A stretch of DNA of 64,000 bases from JABDMH01 sp965223105 (GCA_965223105.1 OZ244987.1:2418001-2482000), one strand, 5' to 3'; shown: positions 27,933-37,258, counted from the first letter of the stretch. A program made the numbers and translations. Notes: generated from the letters alone by a model not told the origin.

Positions 27933-28619
27933 TTAGATTGACATAAAGGATCTAACCCATTTGGCGACCAGGTGTCCATCGCTGTGATCATTGAGGCTCT
28001 TTAAAGCAAGCCTTGATTTTATTGATCCAATTTTGGTTTCTCTCCTTTCTATCAATGCTTGTAAGTAAGCAATGGGAAACTCTGGATGACCCTGAATCGC
28101 CAGGATGTGATCCTCTATTTGAAAAAAGCCATTGACACAGGAATGCGATCCTCCGAGCAATTCAGCATGGGGTGGAAGGTCAATGACCTGGTCCCGGCAG
28201 CTCATAGGTAATTTGATGTGACCGGCAGCAGGTTTCATAAAAGTTTTCGAAGAAAGTAGGAAATGAGTGTGCAGTCCTACACACCATCCTTCGGAATTAG
28301 GAGCCACTTTTCCACCGAGGGCTTCGGCAATGAGCTGATGGCCAAAGCAGATGCCTACCAATTTTTTATGCGACAGATCTATTTGCTTAATCAGATCTTG
28401 TAATGATATGATCCAATCTTCGGTATCGTAGACGGAATACTTTGATCCACTGATGACGAAACCATCAAAATGAGAACAGTCAGGCAAGTCATTATGATCG
28501 GCTCGAAAACACTCGAGTCTTTTCACACCCAACCACTTTGCATACATTTCATCGTAGTCTCCGGCGATTGACAATAGCTCCGGCGCTACGTGATCACACT
28601 GAAGAAAAGCAATGCGCAT
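27933..28619 (-). CDS. Class I glutamine amidotransferase, likely gamma-glutamyl hydrolase of the operon
   Basis: 228 residues with the class I GATase triad: Cys91 in GICFGHQ, His178 and Glu180 in QGHPEF. Free-standing GATases of this type hydrolyse gamma-glutamyl amides; in the Puu pathway PuuD does this step. It starts 2 bp after the stop of the aldehyde dehydrogenase gene. By position its predicted reaction is cleavage of a gamma-glutamylated carboxylate (gamma-glutamylglycine, if the substrate is ethanolamine) to glutamate and the amino acid. Sequence looks more like the GMP-synthase-related amidotransferases than PuuD proper, so the assignment rests on context. Confidence 0.82.
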   Translation of the reverse strand: MRIAFLQCDHVAPELLSIAGDYDEMYAKWLGVKRLECFRADHNDLPDCSHFDGFVISGSKYSVYDTEDWIISLQDLIKQIDLSHKKLVGICFGHQLIAEALGGKVAPNSEGWCVGLHTHFLLSSKTFMKPAAGHIKLPMSCRDQVIDLPPHAELLGGSHSCVNGFFQIEDHILAIQGHPEFPIAYLQALIERRETKIGSIKSRLALKSLNDHSDGHLVAKWVRSFMSI

Positions 28620-28621
28620 GA

Positions 28622-30007
28622 CTATCCCAGGGATTTTAGGTGAAAGGATTGTGGCCGTGTAACTTGGTCAAAACCCAACGAAGATAAGGTGACTCCCACA
28701 CCCGAATCTCTGACTCCTGTCCATGCTAAAGCTGGATCCAGGTAATCGCATCTATTCATGAAGACAGTACCTGTTTCTAACTCATCACCGATTTTCTTAG
28801 CTCTTTCTCGATCCCTCGTCCAGATTGACGCCGTCAGGCCGTAGAGACTGTCATTCATCAGCTTTATGGCTTCCTCATCAGTTTTCACCGGCATAATTCC
28901 CACTACGGGCCCAAAAGTCTCAATTTGCATCAGGTCCATACTGTGATCTACTTTGGTTAAGACCTGAGGAGCCAGGTATGGTGTGCCCTGCTGGGAATTG
29001 GGAAAATGCCCTTCGTCCAGTAGTTTGGTTGCGCCAGACGCCACAGCTTGATTGATCTGAGACCGTACAAAATCAGCCGACGAGGTTCGGACCATGGGAC
29101 CAAGCGTAACGTCAGCATCCAGGGGATGACCCAGTCGATATTTCTTGGTCTGCTCCACAAAGCCCTCCACAAAGTCTGGGAAGCACTTTTTATCAACGTA
29201 GATTCTTTCAATCCCACAACACGATTGTCCGGAGTTAAAAAAAGCACCATCCACCAGGTTTGAGATGGTGTAGCCAAGAGGTGCATCAGCGCAAACATAG
29301 GCCGGATCTTTGCCGCCAAGTTCGAGCCCAGCATTAATAAATCTTTTGGCTATTGCTGCTTTGATTGCTCTTCCTCCTGGTACAGAACCGGTAAAAGCCA
29401 CGTAATTGATTCGCCGGTCAACGACCAGCTTGTGGACCTGTTGGTGACTTAGATGCAGAAACTGAAAAACACCAATAGGCATACCGGCTGCCTCAAATGC
29501 CTTCGCATATCGCTCCGCACAAAGTGGTGTTTGTGCCGAAGGTTTGAGAATCACGCTATTGCCAGCCAAGATCGCCGGAATAATGGCATTGACGGAAGTA
29601 AGATATGGATAGTTCCATGGTGCCAGTACTAGGACTGTTCCAAGCGGTACTTTCTTAATGTAACGCTGGTAAGTGCTGTCCATAGCTACTCTAATGTCGG
29701 CCAGTGCTTCTCTCGAAATTCGGATCATATGCTCAGCTCGCTCCCGAAAGCCACCTAATATCTCCGAAGGACTTTGAGTAATCGGTCTACCCATTTGCCA
29801 GCTAATCTCACCAGCAATTTCATCTGCGTGATTAATGAAATATTCTACGGCCTTTTGGCAAATTTCCTGTCTTGTAGTCAAAGGGATCTTTTTCCACTGC
29901 TTGACCGCTATGGAGGCGCTGCTGAGTGCGCTTTCGATTTCACTCGCAGCGGCTATTTTCCGCTCCAAATAGACCTTATTATCCGCTGGGCTGATACATC
30001 TTATCAT
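28622..30007 (-). CDS. NAD(P)-dependent aldehyde dehydrogenase
   Basis: 461 residues, complete ALDH fold. Catalytic Cys263 in SGQSC, general-base Glu229 in LELGGKDP and oxyanion Asn132 in PWNYP are all present; NAD-binding GSVPGG is intact. Closest in character to the succinate-semialdehyde/gamma-glutamyl-aminoaldehyde type. In this operon it follows an SDR by 21 bp and precedes an amidotransferase by 2 bp. The predicted substrate is the gamma-glutamyl-amino aldehyde produced by the SDR, oxidised to the carboxylate. Confidence 0.92.
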   Translation of the reverse strand: MIRCISPADNKVYLERKIAAASEIESALSSASIAVKQWKKIPLTTRQEICQKAVEYFINHADEIAGEISWQMGRPITQSPSEILGGFRERAEHMIRISREALADIRVAMDSTYQRYIKKVPLGTVLVLAPWNYPYLTSVNAIIPAILAGNSVILKPSAQTPLCAERYAKAFEAAGMPIGVFQFLHLSHQQVHKLVVDRRINYVAFTGSVPGGRAIKAAIAKRFINAGLELGGKDPAYVCADAPLGYTISNLVDGAFFNSGQSCCGIERIYVDKKCFPDFVEGFVEQTKKYRLGHPLDADVTLGPMVRTSSADFVRSQINQAVASGATKLLDEGHFPNSQQGTPYLAPQVLTKVDHSMDLMQIETFGPVVGIMPVKTDEEAIKLMNDSLYGLTASIWTRDRERAKKIGDELETGTVFMNRCDYLDPALAWTGVRDSGVGVTLSSLGFDQVTRPQSFHLKSLG

Positions 30008-30028
30008 ATGGTTGTTTCAAACTTGGTT

Positions 30029-30802
30029 CTATTCAGGAGTGACGTAGGCGGCGGTAATGCCACCGTCAACCTTCAAGTCAGATCCAGTCATGTACGAAGA
30101 TTCGTCTGATGCCAGAAATAAGGCTGCTTTGGCCATTTCGTGAGCTTCGCCAAATCTCCCCATAGGGATATGTATCAGACGACGTTGTCTCTTTTGATCC
30201 GTATTGAGCACTTTCATCAATAACTCCGTCTTAAGAGGTCCCGGGCACAGGGCATTTACCCGGATATTTTCCTGAGCATGTATGACAGCCAGCTCACGAG
30301 TAAGAGCCAGAACTGCACCCTTACTGGCAGTATAGGCTACTTGTGGTGTTGCTGCCCCTAAGTAGGCTACAAAAGATGCCGTGTTTATGATAGAACCACC
30401 TCCTGATTTCTTAATTAGTGGAATGCCATATTTACAACCTAGAAAGATACTCTTGACATTGATGGCCATCGTTTGATCCCATGTTTGCTCTGAGGTTTGT
30501 TGTGCATTGCCATCGTCTGACTCAAGGATTCCGGCATTATTAAACAAGATGTGCAGCTGATCAAATTTAGCTTGGGCATATTCTATCATTGTCCGGCACC
30601 CTTCTGCCTGAGAGACATCAGCGCAAATATATGCTGCTTGGCCACCGGAAGAAAGAATCTCTTCAGTAGTTCTTTGCGCCAGATCTTGATTGCGATCCAC
30701 AATCACCACTTTCGCCCCTTCCCGGGCAAATAGGAGAGCCGATTCCCTTCCAATACCATTTCCTCCTCCTGTAATCAAAGCCGTCTTATTTCCTAATCTC
30801 AT
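30029..30802 (-). CDS. Short-chain dehydrogenase/reductase
   Basis: 257 residues, classical SDR. Cofactor loop TGGGNGIG, an Asp at the end of the second strand (VIVDRN, favouring NAD over NADP), NNAG, and the catalytic Ser143-Tyr157-Lys161. It starts 9 bp after the glutamine-synthetase-like gene and runs into the ALDH gene. An SDR in place of the PuuB-type amine oxidase indicates that the gamma-glutamylated intermediate bears a hydroxyl group, i.e. an amino alcohol such as ethanolamine. That chemical reading is inference; the fold assignment is firm. Confidence 0.9.
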   Translation of the reverse strand: MRLGNKTALITGGGNGIGRESALLFAREGAKVVIVDRNQDLAQRTTEEILSSGGQAAYICADVSQAEGCRTMIEYAQAKFDQLHILFNNAGILESDDGNAQQTSEQTWDQTMAINVKSIFLGCKYGIPLIKKSGGGSIINTASFVAYLGAATPQVAYTASKGAVLALTRELAVIHAQENIRVNALCPGPLKTELLMKVLNTDQKRQRRLIHIPMGRFGEAHEMAKAALFLASDESSYMTGSDLKVDGGITAAYVTPE

Positions 30803-30811
30803 GTTGCCATC

Positions 30812-32188
30812 CTAGATTCTTTCAAAATATCGCCTCCTTTCCCAGTCTGTGACCGATTGTCGATAGGCCTCAACTTCCTTTAAATAAAAATGGGCGTAGT
30901 GATCGACTACCTTGGCACCAAATACAGTCTCATTAAATGAGCTGCTGGCAAACCTTTCCAACGCCTTTTCCAATGAATGGGGTACCCGGTCAAGGTGTTG
31001 AGCGGCATATATATCGCCGTTGAAGATCGGCGGTGGCTCAATTTTGTGCTCAATTCCATCCAGACCACAGGCAAGTGATGCTCCTAGTGCCAGGTAAGGA
31101 TTGCAATCTGCTCCAGGAATACGACATTCAATTCTCAAGCTGTCGCCCTTCCCAACGACTCTAAATCCCGCGGTCCGATTGTCGTGACTCCATGCCAATC
31201 GTGTGGGTGCCCACGATGCATCGACATACCGCTTATAGGAATTGATGGTGGGAGCATAGAAGGGCATGACATCATAGACATGTCTAATCCAACCACCCAA
31301 AAACCATTGGAAACAATCTGACCCTTTGACTGGTCCAAAAGTCTGAGAACCGGCGAAGGCATTTGTTCCCTCTCTCCACAAACTCAAATGCAAGTGACAG
31401 CTTGAACCGGCTCCCCTTTCATCGTATTTGGCCATAAAACTGACGGATACATCCTGCTGATCTGCCAGCTCTTTGAGACACTGTTTGTAAATCATATGAC
31501 GATCCGCCATTTCCAAAATATCGGCATATCCAATGTTGAGTTCGTGCTGACCCAATCCCCATTCACCTTTTGAATTTTCAACGGGAACACCCGAATCCCT
31601 TAAATGCCGACGTGCGGCACCAGTAAATTTCTCCACCCGGCTGCCTTGAAGAATATGATAATCCTCCAGATACCAGCCTGCCGGCTCTAGGTTCTGATAG
31701 TTGGTTTTGTTGGCTTGTTGGTACGAATTATTGAAGAGGTAGTACTCCAACTCTGAAGCTGCCTTGCAGGAAAAGCCCAGATTGGCGGCTCTCTCAATCT
31801 GCCTAGTCAATATCGTTCTCGGTGCTTCGTCAATCAGGTCATGGTTCTTCTGATCATAGAGATCGCAGAAGACCACCGCTGTGCGATCCAACCACGATGC
31901 ATGACGTAGTGTGGAAAGGTCGGGTACGAGGTGGAAATCGCCATATCCCAGGTCCCAGTTGGCCAGTTTATAACCAGAAACGGGCTCCATTTCCATATCG
32001 GTTGTCAGGAGATAGTCGCAGGCGTGAGTTCCGGTTTTCAAGCCAGCTTCTACAAAGAAAGTTGCATCAAAACGCTTACCCATCATTCGACCATAATGGT
32101 CCGTGAAAGCTACAATGACCGTGTCTATCGTTTCCTCCTTAACATGGGATCTCAATTCCTCGACGGTTAGTTTGCCTTTAACTTTCAT
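30812..32188 (-). CDS. Glutamine synthetase family protein, gamma-glutamylamide synthetase type (PuuA/GlnA4-like)
   Basis: 458 residues. Glutamine-synthetase elements are clear: TDHYGRMMGKR near the N-terminus, metal/glutamate ligands in ASELEYYLF and GLGQHELNI, the His pair in SSCHLHLSLW, NSYKR, and C-terminal RIPGADCNPYLALGASLACG. It lacks the adenylylation-loop features of GSI and belongs with PuuA/GlnA3/GlnA4/IpuC enzymes, which ligate glutamate to the amino group of amines using ATP. The nearby ethanolamine-type permease and the SDR point to ethanolamine as the amine (as for Streptomyces GlnA4). Alternatives are other small amino alcohols or polyamines. Starts 120 bp after the permease. 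Confidence 0.88.
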   Translation of the reverse strand: MKVKGKLTVEELRSHVKEETIDTVIVAFTDHYGRMMGKRFDATFFVEAGLKTGTHACDYLLTTDMEMEPVSGYKLANWDLGYGDFHLVPDLSTLRHASWLDRTAVVFCDLYDQKNHDLIDEAPRTILTRQIERAANLGFSCKAASELEYYLFNNSYQQANKTNYQNLEPAGWYLEDYHILQGSRVEKFTGAARRHLRDSGVPVENSKGEWGLGQHELNIGYADILEMADRHMIYKQCLKELADQQDVSVSFMAKYDERGAGSSCHLHLSLWREGTNAFAGSQTFGPVKGSDCFQWFLGGWIRHVYDVMPFYAPTINSYKRYVDASWAPTRLAWSHDNRTAGFRVVGKGDSLRIECRIPGADCNPYLALGASLACGLDGIEHKIEPPPIFNGDIYAAQHLDRVPHSLEKALERFASSSFNETVFGAKVVDHYAHFYLKEVEAYRQSVTDWERRRYFERI

Positions 32189-32199
32189 TCCAGCAAAAT

Positions 32200-32231
32200 A
32201 GGCAGGAATTATTTCATGAACAAACCTGCCT
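32200..32231 (-). promoter_or_regulatory. Hairpin just upstream of the synthetase start
   Basis: AGGCAGG at 32200-32206 pairs exactly with CCTGCCT at 32225-32231, with an 18-nt loop, about 12 bp before the start codon on the minus strand. Not followed by a T-run, so not a clear terminator; it could modulate translation or mark an operator. Confidence 0.35.
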
Positions 32232-32308
32232 TGGTCAACATCGAAGGCTCTGCTGATCGAGAGCAGATTTAACCACGATCACAATAGGGTTGCGGTCGCC
32301 CTCGCCTT

Positions 32309-33643
32309 TTATTTTATATCGTTACGAGCCTTTGAATAAAACCTAAACCACAAAAAAACAATGGCTATGATGCCTAGGTATATTCCTGCCAATATGAGAT
32401 TGCTGGTGGTGATGGCCACAAGTGCAATTACAGCAATAATCAAAGCGATGATAGGTGTATAAGGGTAAAGGGGTACCTTAAACGGCCGGTCCAACAAGGG
32501 CTCTTTTCTACGAAGCGAGATCAGAGAGATCATCGAAATGATGTATAATGTAAGCGCCCCGAAACAGGCAATGGTGATAATTTCTCCGGTTCTGCCGCTG
32601 AACAATGCAACGATTCCAATCGCCATATTGAAGAGTAAAGCATTGGTCGGTGTTCGGAATCGGGGATGTACTTTTCCAAGCCCAGAGGGTGCAAATCCGA
32701 CTCGACCAAATTCAAAAGTAGACCTGCCGGCGGCTAAGATGATACCATGAAAAGATGCGATCAGTCCGAAGAGACCTATGAAGGTTACCAATTGAAACAA
32801 TATATGCTCGCTTCCGACAACCTGAGCCATACCCAATGGCAGGGGCGAATCTGAGGGACTTCCTCCTGGACTGGGATAAACCACGGCTTCCCAACCGGCA
32901 ATCCCCACTGATGAGATAAAGGTGAAAATGCATAGAATGACCAGGGTAAGAATCGCAGAACCAAACCCCAATAAGATGTTCCGCTGAGGATTGATGGTTT
33001 CTTCAGCTACATTTGCCACACCTTCGATGGCCAGGAAGAACCAAATGGCAAATGGCAGGGCGGCAAATGCACCCTTCCAGCCGTGGGGTAGAGCATTTTG
33101 TTTCACATTTTCCCATTCAAATTGGGGCAAGGCCGTACTGGTAAAAATTATAAGACCAATGATTGCCACGATGGTGACAAAGAGCTCAACGGAAGCGGCC
33201 GCCTGGACACCATAGATATTTAGTGCCGTAAAGACCAGGTAGGCAATCAGGGCAATGACTGTGATTGGCAAACCAGGAATGAAGATGTTAAAGTAAGCTC
33301 CAATGGCAAAAGCAATAGCTGGTGGAGCAAAAATGAATTCGACACTCTGAGCCATCCCGGCGACAAAGCCCCACCCAGGACCAAGCGCCCGCAGAGCATA
33401 ATCAAAGGCTCCCCCAGCTTTCGGAATGGAGCAGGCCAACTCCGTATAACTAAAGGTAAAAGACAGATACATGAGGATGATGAAGAGCGTCGCCACAGCA
33501 AGTCCTAGTGTGCCTCCCTTTTCCAGTCCCAGATTCCATCCGAAGTACATCCCGGAAATCACATAGCCAACACCCAGACCCCAAAGCATTACCGGTCCTA
33601 GCGTACGTTTCAACTTTTCTTCATTAGGAGCCTGTGCAGACAT
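32309..33643 (-). CDS. eat: APC-family amino acid/amine permease, ethanolamine-permease type
   Basis: 444 residues with twelve predicted membrane helices. The N-terminal LKRTLGPVMLWGLGVGYVISGMYFGWNLGL and the segment PKAGGAFDYALRALGPGWGF (split here around residues 14-90) match the ethanolamine permease subgroup of the APC superfamily; the later FFLAIEGVANVAEE is also typical. It would bring ethanolamine or a related amine into the cell with protons. First gene of the minus-strand catabolic operon, divergent from the tartrate-dehydrogenase-like gene. On the minus strand TTTG, 19 bp, TAGCTTCT within 33677-33707 is a weak promoter candidate. Confidence 0.82.
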   Translation of the reverse strand: MSAQAPNEEKLKRTLGPVMLWGLGVGYVISGMYFGWNLGLEKGGTLGLAVATLFIILMYLSFTFSYTELACSIPKAGGAFDYALRALGPGWGFVAGMAQSVEFIFAPPAIAFAIGAYFNIFIPGLPITVIALIAYLVFTALNIYGVQAAASVELFVTIVAIIGLIIFTSTALPQFEWENVKQNALPHGWKGAFAALPFAIWFFLAIEGVANVAEETINPQRNILLGFGSAILTLVILCIFTFISSVGIAGWEAVVYPSPGGSPSDSPLPLGMAQVVGSEHILFQLVTFIGLFGLIASFHGIILAAGRSTFEFGRVGFAPSGLGKVHPRFRTPTNALLFNMAIGIVALFSGRTGEIITIACFGALTLYIISMISLISLRRKEPLLDRPFKVPLYPYTPIIALIIAVIALVAITTSNLILAGIYLGIIAIVFLWFRFYSKARNDIK

Positions 33644-33779
33644 GTATTTCGAGAGGTTTGGTCAAAAGGTAATTTAAGCAAATCCATGAGAAGCTAAGGG
33701 ATCTGTGTCGGAACTCAAAAAAAGGTATTCTGGAACCCGCAATAATCAAGATTCCTGGTCCATGTATTTTCCGAAAAAG

Positions 33780-33827
33780 AAAAAGGGATCTCGGTGCTTT
33801 CATACGGCAACACCAGGATCCTTTTTT
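33780..33827. promoter_or_regulatory. Near-symmetric hairpin with A-tract and T-tract between divergent genes
   Basis: Arm 33780-33796 pairs with 33811-33827 around a 14-nt loop, with one A-C mismatch and two G-U pairs. The flanking A5 and T6 make it look like a factor-independent terminator read from either strand. It lies 34 bp before the plus-strand dehydrogenase start and about 140 bp before the permease start, where no upstream gene needs terminating. A leader attenuator is the likeliest use. Confidence 0.55.
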
Positions 33828-33861
33828 CTGCCTACCTTTCCTGACAATTGCAGATTTCCTT

Positions 33862-34917
33862 ATGAAAAAATACAAGATCGCAGTCATTCCTGGTGATGGC
33901 ATCGGTAAGGAAGTGTTACCTGCCGCTATCAGAATATTAGATAACGTTGCAGAAAAATGTGGATTTAAAATCATCTGCCAACATTTTGATTACTGCTGCG
34001 AGTACTTTCTGAAAACCGGCATGATGATGCCAAAAGATGGCTTGTCCAGATTGCAGGACCACGATGCAATCTTCCTTGGGGCCGTGGGATATCCCGGAGT
34101 TCCAGATCACGTTTCACTCTGGGGATTATTGATTCCTATTCGTCGCACTTTTAAGCAATACATCAATTTACGGCCAGTAAAGTTAATGGAGGGAATCGAA
34201 TCTCCCCTTAGAAATCCGGGTAAGATCGATATGATGATCGTACGCGAGAATAATGAAGGTGAATATTCCAATGTCGGCGGCCGGCTTTATGAGAATACAA
34301 CCGAGGAACTGGTAATGCAACAAAGTATTTTCACACGGAAGGGTACCGACCGGGTGATGCGATATGCCTTCGATCTGGCAAGGAAACGCCGCATGCATGT
34401 CACCAGTGCCACGAAGTCCAATGGCATTGTGCATACCATGCCTTATTGGGACGAACGCTTCAAAAAGATCGCAGCACAGTATCCCGAAGTTGAAACTAGT
34501 CAATTTCACATCGATATTTTGGCTGCCCATTTCGTGCAACATCCGGATTGGTTTGATGTAGTGGTGGCTAGCAATCTGTTTGGAGATATCTTGTCGGATT
34601 TGGGCCCGGCACTGGTAGGTGGTATGGGCCTAGCCGCCGGCGCCAACATCAACCCAGAGGGCACATACCCCAGTATGTTTGAGCCAGTACATGGAAGTGC
34701 TCCCGACATAGCGGGCAAAGGCATAGCCAATCCCATTGCTTGCATCGCAACTGGGGCAATGATGTTGGATCACCTTGGCGAACATCACGCAGCCCAGCTG
34801 GTTGATAAAGCGATCGAAACGGTAATCCGAGATGAGCAGGTCAAGACCCCGGATCTGGGTGGAGGACATACTACAAATGATATGAGCAAGGCTATTCTAA
34901 ATGCATTGAATAGGTAA
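33862..34917 (+). CDS. Tartrate/D-malate dehydrogenase-like beta-decarboxylating dehydrogenase
   Basis: 351 residues of the isocitrate/isopropylmalate dehydrogenase family. N-terminal IAVIPGDGIGKEV and the metal-binding ASNLFGDILSDLG are clear. The segment HVSLWGLLIPIRRTFKQYINLRPVKL is diagnostic of the tartrate/D-malate dehydrogenase subgroup (TtuC/DmlA). These NAD+, Mn2+/Mg2+-dependent enzymes oxidise and decarboxylate D-malate, tartrate or similar 2-hydroxyacids. It is transcribed away from the amine operon, sharing a 218-bp divergent region. A functional link to that pathway is not obvious; homologues often sit near APC/GS-type clusters by my recollection, but I cannot verify that here. 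Confidence 0.88.
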   Translation: MKKYKIAVIPGDGIGKEVLPAAIRILDNVAEKCGFKIICQHFDYCCEYFLKTGMMMPKDGLSRLQDHDAIFLGAVGYPGVPDHVSLWGLLIPIRRTFKQYINLRPVKLMEGIESPLRNPGKIDMMIVRENNEGEYSNVGGRLYENTTEELVMQQSIFTRKGTDRVMRYAFDLARKRRMHVTSATKSNGIVHTMPYWDERFKKIAAQYPEVETSQFHIDILAAHFVQHPDWFDVVVASNLFGDILSDLGPALVGGMGLAAGANINPEGTYPSMFEPVHGSAPDIAGKGIANPIACIATGAMMLDHLGEHHAAQLVDKAIETVIRDEQVKTPDLGGGHTTNDMSKAILNALNR

Positions 34918-35057
34918 CCATCAAACAGTCATTTCCAGGAGTACTGTAATTTCGCGGTTTGTCGGCACTGATTATTTACTATTAGGTAGGAGTTCGAAAT
35001 TGTAGTTGTTATAATAATATTTTGATAGTAAATCAGGGCTTGATTCAGCTAAGCCAG

Positions 35058-35822
35058 CTATTCCATCTTTATTAATTTTTTTATTTTTACTCTGTTTCCT
35101 CCATAGTTTACCTCTAGGTAGTACATCCCGGGCAAAAGTCCATCTAAAGGCAGGTCTTCAGAAATGTCGATATCAGCTTGATGTGAAGCCTGGTAAATGG
35201 TATGCCCGAGTGCGTCTGTGATCGTGTAATCAACCGGGGTTTGGCAATTTGACTGAATGTCCAATCTCGGATTTTCTAAAAAGGGATTGGGATAAACTTT
35301 GAGCGACATACAAAATTCGCTCTCCTCACTGGGTGTCGTCGTACCTGACGTGACAACATCAGTGGTCTCAAAACGCACTTCACTTAGTCCAAAGCAGTCA
35401 GCACCGTAGTTATCAACGGCAGTGATCAATACATACTGAGCTCTAACTCCTCCAAAATCGGCTCCATCTGATCCTTCGTAAGTACTTTGACCATCGGCTT
35501 GAGCCAATGCAAAAGTGCCCAGGCTTGTCCAACTAGAACCATCATTTGAGTAGTCAACAATGAAAGTCCGTAGACCAGCATCTAAATTTTGAGGATCATT
35601 GGTATTCCACAATTTGGTAGCGCTCAGGGTATAGGGTTGTCCGAAATTGTACAAGATCCAATGCGACGTTTGGTGGTCTGTGTTCGGATTATCCTTCGTT
35701 TCGCAAGATATCCAACCATCAAACCAATTGGTGCTATGACGATCTGGAAAGCATTGCCCAAAAATGCCTTGGATAACAAATAAAGAAATGATGATCAGTG
35801 CAGAAAAATGGAGCAACTTCAT
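35058..35822 (-). CDS. Discoidin-like domain protein with T9SS sorting domain
   Basis: 254 residues: signal peptide (1-22, ending IFGQ), a galactose-binding/discoidin-like domain (about 30-155: SHWILYNFGQPYTLSATKLW, then VDYSNDGSSWTSLGTF and a closing GLSEVRFE), a short linker, and a T9SS type A domain from about 170 (LKVYPNPF). Likely a secreted or surface adhesion or glycan-binding protein. It follows DUF1501 by 17 bp in a three-gene operon with DUF1800, and may be the structural partner they handle (inference). Confidence 0.82.
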   Translation of the reverse strand: MKLLHFSALIIISLFVIQGIFGQCFPDRHSTNWFDGWISCETKDNPNTDHQTSHWILYNFGQPYTLSATKLWNTNDPQNLDAGLRTFIVDYSNDGSSWTSLGTFALAQADGQSTYEGSDGADFGGVRAQYVLITAVDNYGADCFGLSEVRFETTDVVTSGTTTPSEESEFCMSLKVYPNPFLENPRLDIQSNCQTPVDYTITDALGHTIYQASHQADIDISEDLPLDGLLPGMYYLEVNYGGNRVKIKKLIKME

Positions 35823-35839
35823 ACGGCGGTAGAAATTTT

Positions 35840-37243
35840 CTAGCTTAAAAATCCAATTGGTTTGGTGGGACCGGGTGAATAGAAATTAGTCACGTTTGGA
35901 AATATGGTTGGCAAATCGGAGGGTGCAACCCCAAACCATAAGGCCAACTCTGAAAAATATTCATCGTTGGACAGGGTTGGAATTAAGCGGCCTCGACCGA
36001 TATCCAATGGGTTGTCAAGAGCCAATGAGGGATATTCACCATACATTTGACCCCCATTAACTACACCACCCATCACCATCACATTGCCGCCCCAGGCATG
36101 GTCTGAGCCATCACCATTGGATGTCAGGGTTCGACCAAATTCGGACATCGTAAATGTAGTGACACAATCAAAAGCATTGATCTCTTGCAGTGCACTGGCA
36201 AATTCAGCCAGGGCATTGCTGACACCTCCCAACAACTCATGCTGACGCCGTAGGAGGTTGTCGTGGTGATCCCATCCACCAACTCGGACAAAAAATATTT
36301 GCCGTTTAAAACCCAGCAACTCACGAGAGGCAATAATCTTGGCAATCATCTGAAAACTTCCGGAAAGACGGTTGTTGGAAAATTCAGTCAGAAATTCCGG
36401 TACAGATTCAATGGTTTCATTAAACAATTGCTGTGATTCGATCGAGTTTCGCAGTACCTCTACGTAGGTTTTCTTGTACATGTCCTGATGTTCGTGATAC
36501 AGAATCCCATTGATCAGTTCGGTGCGCGCTACATCAAAATCATGGTCACCCCCATAGCCACGAATACCATAGCCTTCGCCTGAAGGGCTGACCGAATACT
36601 CTACCACTTGATCTGCAAACTGAAAGATGTTGGTGCCGGAGAGGGTAATGTTCATTGAAATATCATTGCTGGCATTCAACGATTGCATCATTTCTGCCAA
36701 CTTTCCACCCCAGCCATGATTGACGCGTAAGCTGGGTTGGGCTGTCTGCCATTGCGCAATTTGATCGGAGTGTGAAAACAATCCTAAGGGCAGCGGTACC
36801 TTGCGATCTTCATATTCCATCTTATTTACAGGATGCACTAATGTGCCGACATTGTTAATGAAGGCCAATTGCCCTTGGTTGAACAAACTTTGAACACCCT
36901 GCATACTGGGGTTCAAGGCATAGGATCTTCCATCATTATTGGTATGATTGAGCGGCAGTAGATCCTCACGAGACAGCGCCAGATTGGTACGTGTCATTGC
37001 ATATTCCCGGTATGCTGAGGTATCACTGGGTACCAACATATTGTGGGAATCATTACCGCCAGCCTGAAAGAGGCAGACCAGGGCCTTGTAGTCTGCTCCC
37101 CCGGCAGTCATATTGCCTTTAGCAGCAGCGCGCAATGCGTTTAATTTAAACAAAGAAGCACCGGCTGTGCCCAATCCAAAACTGGCTGCTGAAGCACGTT
37201 TTAAGAATCGACGCCGGGATATGGAAGGTTTTAGATATTTCAT
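35840..37243 (-). CDS. DUF1501 domain-containing exported protein
   Basis: 467 residues with a twin-arginine signal (SRRRFLKRASAASFGLG). The DUF1501 core, related to the alkaline phosphatase/sulfatase fold, is recognisable in LVCLFQAGGNDSHNMLVPSD near residues 50-70 and in TFTMSEFGRTLTSNGDGSDHAWGGNVMVMGG (residues about 360-390). The biochemical role is unknown. It starts 15 bp after a DUF1800 gene; that pairing is widespread in Bacteroidota and Planctomycetes and suggests the two act together. Confidence 0.88.
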   Translation of the reverse strand: MKYLKPSISRRRFLKRASAASFGLGTAGASLFKLNALRAAAKGNMTAGGADYKALVCLFQAGGNDSHNMLVPSDTSAYREYAMTRTNLALSREDLLPLNHTNNDGRSYALNPSMQGVQSLFNQGQLAFINNVGTLVHPVNKMEYEDRKVPLPLGLFSHSDQIAQWQTAQPSLRVNHGWGGKLAEMMQSLNASNDISMNITLSGTNIFQFADQVVEYSVSPSGEGYGIRGYGGDHDFDVARTELINGILYHEHQDMYKKTYVEVLRNSIESQQLFNETIESVPEFLTEFSNNRLSGSFQMIAKIIASRELLGFKRQIFFVRVGGWDHHDNLLRRQHELLGGVSNALAEFASALQEINAFDCVTTFTMSEFGRTLTSNGDGSDHAWGGNVMVMGGVVNGGQMYGEYPSLALDNPLDIGRGRLIPTLSNDEYFSELALWFGVAPSDLPTIFPNVTNFYSPGPTKPIGFLS

Positions 37244-37258
37244 GCGATAAATCGTCGT

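Noticed and set aside
27933..33643. Reading the amine operon as a putrescine (Puu) pathway
   Set aside because: No PuuB-type oxidase, aminotransferase or GabT is present; the permease is of the ethanolamine type and an SDR fills the oxidation step.
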